Source of the DNA: an uncultured bacterium
GTDB lineage: Bacteria > Desulfobacterota > Binatia > UBA1149 > CAITLU01
Length of the DNA stretch: 64,000 bases
NCBI GenBank assembly: GCA_903893315.1
Contig: CAITLU010000017.1
Span: forward strand, 58,053 to 122,052
Direction of reading: 5' to 3'
Each line of letters opens with the position of its first letter. Positions within the stretch are counted from its first letter, which is position 1. Below, piece after piece: positions 8,670 through 18,900 of this stretch. The notes under the pieces are model-generated. The model worked only from the letters and a program-made list of their open reading frames with translations. It searched no databases and had not been told where the DNA came from. The translations under genes were made by a program, and so were the position numbers.

Positions 8670-9317
8670 ATGGTGCGATCGCAGGAAGCTTTCAACTTCT
8701 ACTCACATCTGGCCGGCATGATTGCGGCGACGGTCGGGACACTGTTCCTGGTTCTGCGTGCAACCGAGTCCGCGTCGATGATGGCGACCGCCGTGGTCTA
8801 CGGGCTGTCGGTGATCTTTCTCTTCCTGGCCAGTTCGCTCTACCACGCCTTCAAGAAGAGCGAAGACGAACTGTCGTTCTGGCGCAAGATGGACCGGTTC
8901 GCGATCTTCATCATGATCGCGGGTTCCTACACGCCGGTCTGTTACTTCTTTCTCGATGCGCACTGGCGGCTGACGATGATTGCGATCCAGTGGGGACTGG
9001 TAGCCTTCGGAGTCGTATCCCAGTTGTTCTTTCCTCGAGCACCCAGGGTGGTCTTCGCGGCGATCTATCTGGTGATGGGATGGCTCATTCTGCTGCCGAT
9101 GGGACAGTTGTTGTCGGCGATGACCAAGGCTCAGGAGACACTGCTGTTCTCGGGCGGCGCCGCGTTCACGCTGGGCGCGGTTTTCTACGCCTCGAAAAGG
9201 CCGCTGGTGGTGCCCGGCGTGTTCAGTTTTCACGAACTGTTTCATGTGATGGTGCTGGTTGGCGCGAGTTGTCACTACGCGCTGATCTACAGCGCATTCG
9301 CGACCGTCGTGGCGTGA
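8670..9317 (+). CDS. Hemolysin III / PAQR-family membrane protein
   Basis: A 215-residue seven-helix membrane protein. ATG 8670 is used because AGAGGAG lies eight bases before it; upstream codons in the frame do not look coding. Family signatures are visible: an N-terminal SHLAGM segment, SSLYHAFKKS after helix 2, MDRFAIFIMIAGSYTPVC at helix 3, and a C-terminal HELFHVMVLVGASCHY carrying the His pair thought to bind zinc. The family (YqfA/hemolysin III, Pfam HlyIII) is related to adiponectin receptors. Its role in bacteria is poorly defined, probably membrane-lipid homeostasis, and true haemolysis should not be assumed. The hydrolase gene downstream begins 62 bases later on the same strand. 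Confidence 0.9.
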   Translation: MVRSQEAFNFYSHLAGMIAATVGTLFLVLRATESASMMATAVVYGLSVIFLFLASSLYHAFKKSEDELSFWRKMDRFAIFIMIAGSYTPVCYFFLDAHWRLTMIAIQWGLVAFGVVSQLFFPRAPRVVFAAIYLVMGWLILLPMGQLLSAMTKAQETLLFSGGAAFTLGAVFYASKRPLVVPGVFSFHELFHVMVLVGASCHYALIYSAFATVVA

Positions 9318-9379
9318 CCGGACGGCTCGTCGCCAATTCGGTGAAGTGCGGCAAGTTCATGACCGGGAGCCTTTGAACC

Positions 9380-10261
9380 GTGGCGGCCGGTGCTTTCGAT
9401 CGCGCGCTCATCGACTTCGAGAACGGTCTTTTCGAAAGGGAATATCGCCGCTTCTTCGTCGACGGTGAAACCAAGCCCAAGCACATCGGCGAGCCGTATC
9501 TGCTGGAGAACGCGGCTTTCGCGCACGGTGTGTTGCTGGTTCACGGCCTGATGGCCGCGCCGGAAGAGGTTCGCGAATGGGCGGACGATCTCTTCGCGCG
9601 AGGATACAACGTCTACGCGCCGCGCATGGCAGGTCATGGCACGTCTTCCGGCGATCTGTCCGGCAGAAGCGCGCAGGAGTGGATAGACTCGGTCGACAGA
9701 GGCTACGCGATCTTGAAAACTCGTTGCGACAGCGTCGTGGCTGCCGGCTTTTCAACCGGCGGAGCAGTGGTACTGCATCGCGTGATCGAAAATCCGCAGG
9801 CCTTCGCGGCGGTCGTCAGCATCAGTGCACCGCTGAAATTCAGGAAGTTTTCGGCTCACCTGGCAAGGCCCGTCAGTCTTTGGAATCGGGCGCTCACTAC
9901 CCTCGGAGCGCCGGGTCTTTGCCGTGAGTTCGTTCACAACGACGCCGACAATCCCCACATCAACTACCTGCGCTGCCCGGTCAACAGCATCGTTCAGATC
10001 CAGCGTCTCATGCGCGAGGTGTATGCGGGGCTCGCGTCCGTTTCGATTCCGTCGCTGATCATACATGCGAAGGGGGATCCAAAAGTCGACGTGCAGAGCG
10101 GACGTGACATCCACCGGCGTCTGGGATCACCGGCGAAGCAGTATCGGGAGATCGATTTCGATCAGCACGGCATCGTCAGGGGCGAGATCGCCGGTCGTGT
10201 GTTTCTGGAGGTCGGCGAGTTCCTGTCGCGGTTCGCGCCCGCCGCTGACGTTCGCGTGTGA
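9380..10261 (+). CDS. Alpha/beta hydrolase (serine esterase/lipase-like)
   Basis: A 293-residue cytosolic alpha/beta-hydrolase with a GTG start preceded by a gggag site. The oxyanion-hole region VLLVHGLMAAPEE is near residue 52, the nucleophile elbow GFSTGG near 124, the catalytic Asp in KGDPKV near 235 and the His in DQHGIV near 265. All triad positions are present. The overall pattern resembles monoacylglycerol-lipase/carboxylesterase enzymes (serine aminopeptidase S33 fold, Hydrolase_4). Substrate cannot be stated. It may share a transcript with the hemolysin-III-like gene upstream. Confidence 0.82.
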   Translation: MAAGAFDRALIDFENGLFEREYRRFFVDGETKPKHIGEPYLLENAAFAHGVLLVHGLMAAPEEVREWADDLFARGYNVYAPRMAGHGTSSGDLSGRSAQEWIDSVDRGYAILKTRCDSVVAAGFSTGGAVVLHRVIENPQAFAAVVSISAPLKFRKFSAHLARPVSLWNRALTTLGAPGLCREFVHNDADNPHINYLRCPVNSIVQIQRLMREVYAGLASVSIPSLIIHAKGDPKVDVQSGRDIHRRLGSPAKQYREIDFDQHGIVRGEIAGRVFLEVGEFLSRFAPAADVRV

Positions 10262-10358
10262 CCCGGCTGGCGGTGCCATGAAATAGCGAAAGCGGTCCGG
10301 CCGGAATGCCGTGGACGGCAGGCGCGAAGGGCCCGATTTCGAAATCTCGCGTCGCCGC

Positions 10359-10910
10359 CTACGCCGGCGTCCTTGCCGCAAGAGTGAATACGCTGGGTCG
10401 TATCAGGACCATCGAACATTTGACCACGCCCATCGGCTGGTAGGCCGACGAGACCGCGACGTCGTAGAGCATGGAAAACGGCTCACGGTATATTTCCATC
10501 TGTCTTGCCATCGACTGGTGACTCGGCATACGCAGCGAACCGTCGAAGCGGAATGGTCCCGTCATCGCTGAGATCGGTTCGAACTTGCGGTTGCGTTCGT
10601 TTTCGTCGTAATCCACCGCGTCTGCCGCCGGCGGCGTCAGGTGCAGCGCGATCACCTGAGAGACGGGGATGTAGATTTCGGCAAAACGCAGGACCTGCGG
10701 TTCCCCGGTGCCGAGGAAGCGCAACATCGTCACGGAGTAGAGTCCCGCGAAGTCAGCCAATCCGGGTGTTCTCATCCAGGTCGAAACGCGCACCGCTTCG
10801 CGAGTGACGAGTTCCCCGAGAATCAAGGTTTGCGGCATGTACACGGCGACATGGGTGACCTTGTCGCCCAGTTCGAGGGTGTATGGCTTTGATTCCGCCA
10901 CCTCAGTCAT
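10359..10910 (-). CDS. Conserved hypothetical protein
   Basis: A 183-residue soluble protein without signal peptide or membrane segment. The start at 10910 has AGGAG nine bases upstream. The N-terminal half reads as beta strands (VTHVAVYMPQTLILGELVTR, VRVSTWMRTPGLADFAGLYS). A C-terminal region carries two Met-rich segments. I do not recognise a named family; it could be a small beta-barrel or flavin-reductase-like fold, but no motif supports this. It is convergent with the esterase-like gene and divergent from the amidohydrolase gene, so it is probably monocistronic. Confidence 0.7.
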   Translation of the reverse strand: MTEVAESKPYTLELGDKVTHVAVYMPQTLILGELVTREAVRVSTWMRTPGLADFAGLYSVTMLRFLGTGEPQVLRFAEIYIPVSQVIALHLTPPAADAVDYDENERNRKFEPISAMTGPFRFDGSLRMPSHQSMARQMEIYREPFSMLYDVAVSSAYQPMGVVKCSMVLIRPSVFTLAARTPA

Positions 10911-11091
10911 TGTTCTCGCTCCTGTTCTTTCCTGAAGCCGCGATCCGCACGTGATCATCGGCCGACCTGCGTGCTGAGGAAAGGCTTGCTGTGCGCGTTG
11001 AGGAACTCCCGGCCAGGGCTCGGGCGTGGCCGGGATCTTTGCGTCTGCCTCGGCCGCGCGCTACGCGGGCAAGTACTTCAAGGAGACCGTG

Positions 11092-12783
11092 ATGCCCAGC
11101 CAACACCCGCGACCAGTCCTTTCCACGCCGGTTCCCTCTCGACGCGCCGCCGAGGCCGCCGGACCGGCAGCAGTCGAGGTCATCTACCACCACGGTCATG
11201 TCGTCTGTCTGGACCGCGAAGAGTCGGTTTGCCAAGCCGTTGCCGTCAGGCAAGGGCGCATCGTCAAGGTCGGTACTGACGCAGTGGTAACAGCGCTCGC
11301 GTCGGCTGACACACTCATGGTTGACCTCGATGGCAGGACAGTGCTGCCAGGCTTCATCGACGGGCATGCGCACCCGTCGCTCGCCGTCCGCATGATGGAG
11401 AAGTACGTCGACGGACGTTTCCGTACCACGCCGTCGGTCGCCGTTCTGCTTCCTAAGATTTCGGCGCGGGCGGAGCAGACCCCGCCGGGCGAATGGATCA
11501 TCGTCGCGAGCAGCTCGTCGAGCCAGACGCGGTTCGCCGAGCGGCGACTGCCCACGCGCGCTGAGATCGACGCCGCCGCTCCGAACCATCCGGTGATGTT
11601 TCTCAACGGCGCGCACGAGGCGGTCGTCAACACCCAAGGTCTACGGAGCATTGGAATAACCAAGGGGATGAGTGAACTGAGGGGAGCGCTCATCGGCCTT
11701 GATGCTGATGGCGAGCCCACCGGTGTGATCACCGAGGGAATGGTCCTTTTCCCCGACCGGCGTGTCCCCGACGATGATCTGCGCCGCTACTACGCCAGCG
11801 CGATTCCGCAACTGTGGAACGCCAACGGCTACACTTCGGTGTATTCGATGACACCGCTGCCGGAAATGGCCATCCTGGGCGAACTGGCGACTAGTGTAGT
11901 GCCGACCCTGCGTTACACGATTGCCGTCTTCACCGATCCCGGCGGCAGGTATCTGCCGCCGACGTTCGAGGCTCTGGGGTTTCCGGCCGGAAGTAATCCG
12001 GACTGGTACCGCTTTGCCGGCATCAAGGTATGGGCCGATAGCGACCTGCCGATGCGCGGCGGCGCGGTCTTCGAACCGTACGAGGGGCCGGACGGCGGGT
12101 ACGGGTTGCTCAACCTGTCCCAGGAAGACCTCGATGTGCTCGCACTGCGCGTCCACCTGGCAGGGCTGTCGTTTTTGGTTCACGCCACGGGTGACAGGGC
12201 CACGGCGATGGCGCTCACCGCGTTCGAGCGCACGCGGGCCAGGGCAGACGGCAAGACCTTGCAGCGGATCGAACACTTCGGAGTATTCATGCTCGGTCCC
12301 GACGATCTCACGCGCGCCAGACGCCTGGGCATCGAGGCCAACGTCCAGCCTGCCTGGCTGACGACGCTCACCAAGTCGACGATAGAGCACATCGGAGCGA
12401 AGCGCGCCCGTGGGGCTTTCCGCTTCCGTTCGATGATCGACGCCGGTATCGAGCCCGGTTTCGGCACCGACCTCACCGGCATCGTTCTGGAAACTCTCGA
12501 TCCATTCCTGCACCTGTGGGCGGCCGTCACGCGCTCTTCGGATGTAGGACCATTCGTAGTGGAGGAGGCCGTTTCGGTCATCGAGGCGTTGCGCATGCTG
12601 ACGATCTGGGCCGCCAAGGCGCAGGGTGAGGAGGCCAGCAAAGGATCCATCGAAGTCGGCAAGCTCGCCGACATGGTGGTGATCTCCGACGACATCACCT
12701 CGATGCCGCCGGACGCGATTCGCGACTTGAAGGTGCTCAAGACTATCGTCGGCGGTCGCGTGGTGTATGAATCGGAGAAGTAG
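11092..12783 (+). CDS. Amidohydrolase family 3 (YtcJ-like metal-dependent hydrolase)
   Basis: A 563-residue enzyme. ATG 11092 is chosen for AAGGAG six bases upstream. The N-terminal beta-sandwich (about 20-85) leads into VLPGFIDGHAHPS, the HxH metal-binding motif of the amidohydrolase superfamily. Later metal and catalytic regions are FLVHATGDRATAMAL (His), LQRIEHFGVF (His) and GFGTDLTG (Asp). The C-terminus closes the sandwich with VGKLADMVVISDDI and IVGGRVVYE, typical of YtcJ/exoenzyme-regulatory-protein-like amidohydrolases. These act on amides or cyclic amides; the natural substrate is usually unknown. There is no signal peptide, so it is cytosolic. Confidence 0.88.
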   Translation: MPSQHPRPVLSTPVPSRRAAEAAGPAAVEVIYHHGHVVCLDREESVCQAVAVRQGRIVKVGTDAVVTALASADTLMVDLDGRTVLPGFIDGHAHPSLAVRMMEKYVDGRFRTTPSVAVLLPKISARAEQTPPGEWIIVASSSSSQTRFAERRLPTRAEIDAAAPNHPVMFLNGAHEAVVNTQGLRSIGITKGMSELRGALIGLDADGEPTGVITEGMVLFPDRRVPDDDLRRYYASAIPQLWNANGYTSVYSMTPLPEMAILGELATSVVPTLRYTIAVFTDPGGRYLPPTFEALGFPAGSNPDWYRFAGIKVWADSDLPMRGGAVFEPYEGPDGGYGLLNLSQEDLDVLALRVHLAGLSFLVHATGDRATAMALTAFERTRARADGKTLQRIEHFGVFMLGPDDLTRARRLGIEANVQPAWLTTLTKSTIEHIGAKRARGAFRFRSMIDAGIEPGFGTDLTGIVLETLDPFLHLWAAVTRSSDVGPFVVEEAVSVIEALRMLTIWAAKAQGEEASKGSIEVGKLADMVVISDDITSMPPDAIRDLKVLKTIVGGRVVYESEK

Positions 12784-12954
12784 CGCAGATTCGTGGGCGT
12801 CAGGTTCGAGGCCACGCTTGGGACATAGCGCCGAGGCGAACTGTCGGCGCTGCTCGCGCCACCGGCAGGTGGTTGTCGAACTCGTCGGACACGTGCGAGT
12901 AGGTCAAGATAGATAGTCGCGGACACTGAGTCCGCCTGAGCAGGGGGAGATAAC

Positions 12955-13413
12955 ATGCCTGACAAGAGATTCGCTCACGCCGATCATGCCGCCGTCGCTG
13001 CGGTGAAGAACACGAAGCGGGTGATACGGCGGCAAGGAATCGGTTACGTCGTCACCGGCATCTGCGCGGTTTGCGCCTTCGCGATCGCTGCTGGCGATGT
13101 CTTTGCGATGCCGCAGTCGTTGCCTCCTGGTCGTGCTCCGCTCGTCGTATCAGCGGCTGGTCTTCAGCTTGCCGGCGGCAGCGCAGGAGCGGCGAAAGTG
13201 GGGAAGGGCCCGGTTGCTCCGCCGCGAGGCAGCAGCGCTGCGCTTAACGGCGGAAGCAGTGCGGACAAAGGCGATGGCGCCCATCGTGATGCGAAAAAGT
13301 CACCGAAGGAGCGAGCCGAAGAGCGCAGTGATCAACGCTCCGAAGCCGAGGCAGCCAAGCGCGCCAAAGAGGACGCGAAAGGCGGCCAGGCTTTCCCCAC
13401 TCCAGAACAATAG
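12955..13413 (+). CDS. Small exported protein with charged low-complexity tail
   Basis: A 152-residue hypothetical. The start has a good AGGGGGAGA site. Residues 28-50 form a hydrophobic export or anchor segment (VVTGICAVCAFAIAAGDVFA) preceded by a long basic region. The rest is Gly/Ser/Ala-rich, ending in a Lys/Glu/Arg/Asp-rich stretch (about 110-145) that would be disordered or coiled. No family is recognised. It is convergent with the large Thr-rich surface protein. Codon use looks like that of neighbours. Confidence 0.6.
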   Translation: MPDKRFAHADHAAVAAVKNTKRVIRRQGIGYVVTGICAVCAFAIAAGDVFAMPQSLPPGRAPLVVSAAGLQLAGGSAGAAKVGKGPVAPPRGSSAALNGGSSADKGDGAHRDAKKSPKERAEERSDQRSEAEAAKRAKEDAKGGQAFPTPEQ

Positions 13414-13458
13414 CGGTCAAGTCGGGGCGATTCAGCTCCGGGGCTGGATCGCCTGGCA

Positions 13459-15681
13459 TCAACGGATGAGGACTGAATACTCGCCGCTCGCCGAAGAACC
13501 GCCCGCGTCCGATATCGACGCTGAAATAGAGAGACTCGTTCCGGGCGTGACGCTCCCGGCGATGAGCAGGCGTAACTTGACGGCGAAGCTGCTGCCGCGC
13601 AGGCCATCCCAGCGCATGGTATTCCCGTCATGGAGAGACGGTGGTGTCAGCACGCGCTCGACCGTCAGTTCCGGCGGCAAGTGCAGGGTAAGCGAGCTGG
13701 GCCCGAGGGCTTCGCGATAGCGCACGTCAACCTGCAGCAACTCGGCGGGCGAACCGAATCGGACGCCCGTTACCGCCAGAGTAGGTGCACTGTTCCCGTC
13801 GGGGGTCGGCCCCGGCGCTCCCGCTTCGGTTGCGACCGTGTTGAATTCGGCTCGCGCGGTTTCGACGGAAGCGTCGTCTTTCAACACCGCAGTCGTCGAC
13901 ATCAGGACCAGCGGCGCCGACGGTGAAGGGAGCTGAGCTCTGGCGCGAATGCGCAGGACGCCTGATGTTGCCGTGAGGTCATTCCATCGCATCGTGACGC
14001 CGTCTACCAGCGTGGGCGGCGGGCTTACCAGGTATGGCGCGAGCCCTCCGGGCAAGGTTACGACCAGTGAACCACCGCTCACCGCGTCTCGGTAGCGGAC
14101 CGTGTAGGTGACACTTCCGCCCTGGCGCACGATGCGTGTTCCGGCGATTCCAATGCTCGGTGCTTGCTTGCTTGAAGTCGTCTTGGTCCGTGCGATGACC
14201 GACGTGTTGGTCGAAACGGTTCTCGCTGCCGCATCGGTCAAGCGCGCGACGGTCTCCAACTGCGTTCCGTTGGCTACGCTGGCCGGAATCCGCAGGCGCA
14301 GGCGCGTGTCGACTATGGTCTGAGCGGCGACATTCCCGTAGTCGAACTCCACGGTTCGCCCGTCCACCAGGGTAGTGCCAGGCAATGAGGCGCCTTCGAA
14401 CTCCACGTCCGGCGGCAGCGTTAGCTCGATCTTCGCGCCCGTGACGTCGAAGCAGGAGTCGAACCACAACAGCGAGTACTTCACAGTCTTGCCAGCGATT
14501 GCAGCTCCGAGCACGCGCTGTTTCAGGTTGAGTCCGCAACTGGCGGCATCACTCGCAGCCACAACCGGTGTGCATGCCTTGGCCGTCAGGCCGGCAGTCG
14601 CCGCGGCGGGCGCGACCGGGAATCCCTGCATCTCCAGGCAGGCCTTGCGCACGCTGCCGACCGGAACGTCATGGGCCAGAGTCGAGAAGAAAGTGAAGGA
14701 TCCCGAAGCACCGGACGCCAGATTCCCGATCGGGAACACGGTTTCGAGTGCGCTGGTTTCGGTCGGATCCAGAGTCGAGCCGACAAAGGCCATGCCCTGC
14801 GCAGGCGTCCAGCGAAGCGCGGTGTTCATGGACGTGCCAAGGCCGGCGTTGCGGTACGAAACGACGTAACGCGTCTGCTCTCCCGGCCGGACGGGGTCGG
14901 GAAGAGCGCTCACGGAAAGTTGGAGCAGCGCCTTGCCGGCCGCCTGTACCGCGACCTTGGTCGATTCTTCGGCCGTCATCGAATCCTCGCCCGTCGAAGC
15001 TACCGTTGCCGACAGGGCGATGGTTTCGCCGTCTGTCACGGTCGGTTTCGCGGTGACTTGCACCGTGACGGATTTGGACTTGCCTGCGTCAATGGTGCCG
15101 AGCGTCCAGTGGTGATCGCTTCCGAGGTCAGGAGCCGGATCCGACGAAACGAATGTCACGCGGGCACTGCTGTAGGCGGCTTCGACGACGGTCCCGGGGT
15201 GATCGAAGTCGTCGGAGTTGCCGACCACCAAGGTGTACGTGAGCGTTCCGCTGGGCTGGACCGCTTCAGGTGCATCGACGACCTCGAACCATGTTCCCGG
15301 AGGCAAAGTGGTCGAAGTGGATGTCGAACTTGTGGAGGAGGCTCCGCTCGTCGTGCTGGTGGTCGTCGAGGATGAAGTGGACGTTGATGTCGTCGTGCTT
15401 GTAGTGCTCGAGGTGACAGTGGTCGTCGTGGTGCTCGGCAGTGCGGTAGTCGTAGTCGTGGACGGAACCGGCGGTAACGTCGTCGTAGTCGTGGACGGAA
15501 CCGGCGGTAACGTCGTCGTAGTCGTAGGGATCGGCGGTAACGTGGTCGTGGTTGTAGGGACTGGAGGCAGCAGGGTCGTGGTGGTCGTGCTCCCCGAGTA
15601 GGCAAGAACCGCAGCCGGATTCCATGCCAACGCTGCGACCATGAGCATAGCCGCCCACGTTCGGTGAATTGTCGTTCTCAT
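13459..15681 (-). CDS. Secreted Thr/Pro-rich protein with DUF11-like repeat domains
   Basis: A 740-residue exported protein. ATG 15681 is preceded by GGAGGGAG and gives a signal peptide ending near AVLAYSG. Residues about 28-115 are a Thr-rich linker, first as units of TTTTTLPPVP and then as mixed Thr/Ser. At least four Ig-like modules of the conserved-repeat/DUF11 type follow. Each has a YTLVVGNSDD or YVVSYRNAG strand and a LGTIDAGKSKSVTVQVT or IGNLASGASGSFTF motif. Such domains build stalks in surface proteins. Ser/Thr-rich linkers of this form recur in secreted proteins of Binatota and other uncultured deltaproteobacterial-type genomes (from memory). No enzymatic domain and no sorting motif are visible at the C-terminus. 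Confidence 0.85.
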   Translation of the reverse strand: MRTTIHRTWAAMLMVAALAWNPAAVLAYSGSTTTTTLLPPVPTTTTTLPPIPTTTTTLPPVPSTTTTTLPPVPSTTTTTALPSTTTTTVTSSTTSTTTSTSTSSSTTTSTTSGASSTSSTSTSTTLPPGTWFEVVDAPEAVQPSGTLTYTLVVGNSDDFDHPGTVVEAAYSSARVTFVSSDPAPDLGSDHHWTLGTIDAGKSKSVTVQVTAKPTVTDGETIALSATVASTGEDSMTAEESTKVAVQAAGKALLQLSVSALPDPVRPGEQTRYVVSYRNAGLGTSMNTALRWTPAQGMAFVGSTLDPTETSALETVFPIGNLASGASGSFTFFSTLAHDVPVGSVRKACLEMQGFPVAPAAATAGLTAKACTPVVAASDAASCGLNLKQRVLGAAIAGKTVKYSLLWFDSCFDVTGAKIELTLPPDVEFEGASLPGTTLVDGRTVEFDYGNVAAQTIVDTRLRLRIPASVANGTQLETVARLTDAAARTVSTNTSVIARTKTTSSKQAPSIGIAGTRIVRQGGSVTYTVRYRDAVSGGSLVVTLPGGLAPYLVSPPPTLVDGVTMRWNDLTATSGVLRIRARAQLPSPSAPLVLMSTTAVLKDDASVETARAEFNTVATEAGAPGPTPDGNSAPTLAVTGVRFGSPAELLQVDVRYREALGPSSLTLHLPPELTVERVLTPPSLHDGNTMRWDGLRGSSFAVKLRLLIAGSVTPGTSLSISASISDAGGSSASGEYSVLIR
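15446..15590 (-). repeat. In-gene minisatellite coding the Thr-Pro linker
   Basis: Near-perfect tandem units of 30-33 bases (containing gacggaaccggcggtaac on the plus strand) encode TTTTTLPPVP-type repeats on the minus strand. The first two units are nearly identical and later ones drift. In-frame unit gain or loss would lengthen or shorten the linker without breaking the protein. Confidence 0.85.
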
Positions 15682-15981
15682 TGCTCCCTCCGTTGCGCGA
15701 GATCGCGCTCGTCCCACTCCGTCAGGCGGCCTCGAGGGAGACGCTGCAAGGCCAGCGTCCCGACCGCCCACACTTTCACCCCGGAGAGTGAAAGTAACGC
15801 GCAATACAGACCGAAGCCACCTAGATTGGTCGCTGATGGCGGCTATCACGGCGCTAGCGAAGAGAAATTTCCGCAGGCGCGCATACTGATGACACGTTCA
15901 ACGTGCGCTGCTGATCACGCTCACATTGAGGTCCGCAATCTTGGTTTCACGCCGGGCATTGTCGCGGAGTCGGCGTACGCG

Positions 15982-18900
15982 TTATGGCGCCGATGCTGCG
16001 AACGATGTCGTCGTGTTCGATTGCGTGTTTCCTGAGATGAACTCGCTGGTCCAGCAGTGCCCGCCGCTGGTCAGCATCTGAACGATCACGCTCGGGTCTT
16101 GGTTGAAGTAAGTGCCGCCGCCGGGCCCGGGCAGTGGAAGGTAGATCCCTCCGGCCGACAACTTCATTCGCGTCCTTGCGGTCGAACCTGTCTTGATCAG
16201 CAATCTTTGCGCGCCGAAGGACGTTCCTTTCCGGTCGTTGTAGAGCCAGCCTCTTGGAGCGTTGCTTCTCCAGAACTGCGCCGATGGAGTGATCACGACG
16301 GACATTGCCAAGGACGGTACGGACGCGGTCATGTCGAATACGCAAATCGCGTATGTCGTGTCCGTGTCGGGGCTGCCGAGCGCGGCCTGATCAAAGGCAG
16401 CACCTTTGTTCCATTGCCATTTGAGCACGTCGGCGTGAGGGGTTGCAGCGTCGCTGATCAGTATCTTTGTCCTTAACGGCACCAGACAAAGAGTCCGGTC
16501 CACCGGGATTCCCGCGTTGACGCAGCCGGAAACGGGATCGCACGAGTCGCTCGTGCAGGGGTTGGCGTCGTCGCAGTCGAGCGGTGCGCTGCCGGGCACG
16601 CAGATCCCCGCAGCGCAGGTGTCGAGAGCGCACGCGTTGCCGTTGTCGCACGGCGCGGTGTTGTTGACGTGGCTGCAGGCGTCGATGCTTTCGTTGCAGG
16701 AGTCGTCGGTGCAGACGTTGGCGTCGCTGCAGTCACGCGCTGCTCCGGCAACGCAGACGCCGCCGGAGCAGACGTCGCCAGCGGTGCAGTACAGCCCGTC
16801 GTTGCACGAGGCCGTGTTGGGCTGGTGCAGACAGGTGCCGGTGGCATTGCAGTGGTCGTCGGTACATCCGTTGCCGTCGTCGGCACACGAGGCTCCGTTG
16901 CTTTCAAATTGGCACGATGAGGAGCAGCAGTCACCGCTGATCGTGTTGCCGTCGTCGCACTGCTCGCCCGACTCCACGGTCCCGTTGCCGCAATAGGTCG
17001 CGCAGGTTCCCGTCCAATTGCCGCCGGTCCACGTGAGCGTGCCGGCGTATCCGGTATTGCATGCGCAGCTTGGCGCACCGGCGGCGTTGGCCGGACAAGC
17101 CGCCAGCGAGCAGGTCTGCGTCGACCAGCTGCCGTTGGTGCAGAGCGCGTCGCCGCTTTTGCTGTACCCGGAGTTGCAGGTAAGTGCGCACAAGGCGCCC
17201 GAAACCGTGCCTGCGCATGAAGCGTACGTTCCGTTGGCCGTGGCGCTCGGAGACTGGACACAACTGTTTGGACAGTTAGCTTCGCCGGACGTCAGCTTTC
17301 CCCAATAAGTCCCCCACTGATTGGAGGTCGAGGCGTACTCCTGAAGCGTCCAGAAGCTCGTGTCGTTGCACGGATCCACCCGCGCGGCGCTGTAGTCGCC
17401 CCAACGATTGCGAGTGCCTGAGTAGTGCTTGAAGTAGCTGGCCTCGCCGGCCTTCAAGACCGAGATCGCGGCGGTGGTTCCCAGTGGGTCGCTGCCGAGT
17501 CGTCCGGTAGCGACACCTTCGACGAACCTGCCCGCGTCGGAACGCGAGAACCCGACGATCATGTCGTTGTACTTGTTCGCCGCGATACTGGGAAAGAAAT
17601 GGTGAACGTCCGGGCCACCGTCCAGAACACCTGACTGCACTATCGGAGATCCGGTCGATGCCATCAGAGCTGGATCGAGCTGATACCAGAACACTGCTGT
17701 GCGATCCGGCGTGCCGCTGGCCGGCAGTCCTGCACTGTGAGTGCACCAGATCTTCCCGTTGCGCACTACGCTGTCGGCCATGCGGAAGTCATTGGTGGAT
17801 ACCCGGCGGCATACGCCGGAAGTGCAATTGCCGCCGCTGAGGCACGCGCCTCCGTCGTTGCTGCCGCCGCTGCACGTCGAAGCGAGTCCCGATTGCGCGG
17901 CGTCGATCTGATTGGGGTTGAAGTTGTTGGCGACGGCGAACAAGCCGGTGCCGGTGAAGGGTGAGCCTGACGTTACCGACCAGGTCGGAGCCGGGCCGGT
18001 GCCGGAAATCTCCGACATCCTGACCAGCGCGGTGCCGCCATAGCTCAACCCGCTGTTGTCTACGATATAGAGTTTCTGCTGCGCAGGATCGAAGGTGAGG
18101 GCAGGCTTGAGCGTGAACCCGTTGAATCCGGCTGAGGTGTCGAATCCGGGATAGAAGATGCTGATCGTCAGGGGACCGCCGGCCAGCGCGCTGGCTTTGT
18201 CTATCACCCACATCTTCACGCCGGTGAAAGATGAACCAGCCACCGTGAACATGTTGTCGGTGATGGCGATCCAGGAGGAGTTCACGCCGAATCCTGGGAA
18301 GTCGGCCCATGTCAGACCGGCGTCGTCAGCCCTTAAGGAAAAGAAATTCCACGCTCCGGTCGGGTCGCTGGTGGCGCTGATCGCGAGGAATACCTTCGAC
18401 GTTGCGCTTGCGGCACTCGCGTCGGCGGCGGCCATCCAGCGGCCGCTCAGCGAATCGTAGATCAGCTTGGGGTCGAACGGAGATCCGCTCAGGCCGGTTC
18501 CCGAGGTCCAGAAGGTCGAGAGCGACACCGTCGAAATCACGCCGCCGGTCTTGTTCTGTATCCGCACCTGGCTGTTGAGCATGGCCATGAGATGCGAGGG
18601 TCCGGCGGCTCCGTTGGTGTCGGGCGGTATCGTGGCATTGTTGTCGAGCAGGGCGAGAAATCCCGTCGAGACGCTCGGCGCCGTGGCAGTGTCTGTCCGG
18701 GGCTGCACCTGGGCCGGCAGTGGTGCCGATTGACGCTTGACTGGCGCGCCTTGCGCAGCGCCGATCTCTCTTGGTGCCGGACCTTCCATGAACGGAAGGA
18801 CAGACGGCGACTGGGCTGACTGGGCGGCACGTGGTGAACGTGCCTCGGCATCCAGCATCTGTTGCCACGTTACCGTACCGGCAGGCGCGACAGTGGTCGA

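Noticed and set aside
15420..15600. CRISPR-like array
   Set aside because: The repeats are in-frame coding units without unique spacers, encoding a Thr-Pro linker.
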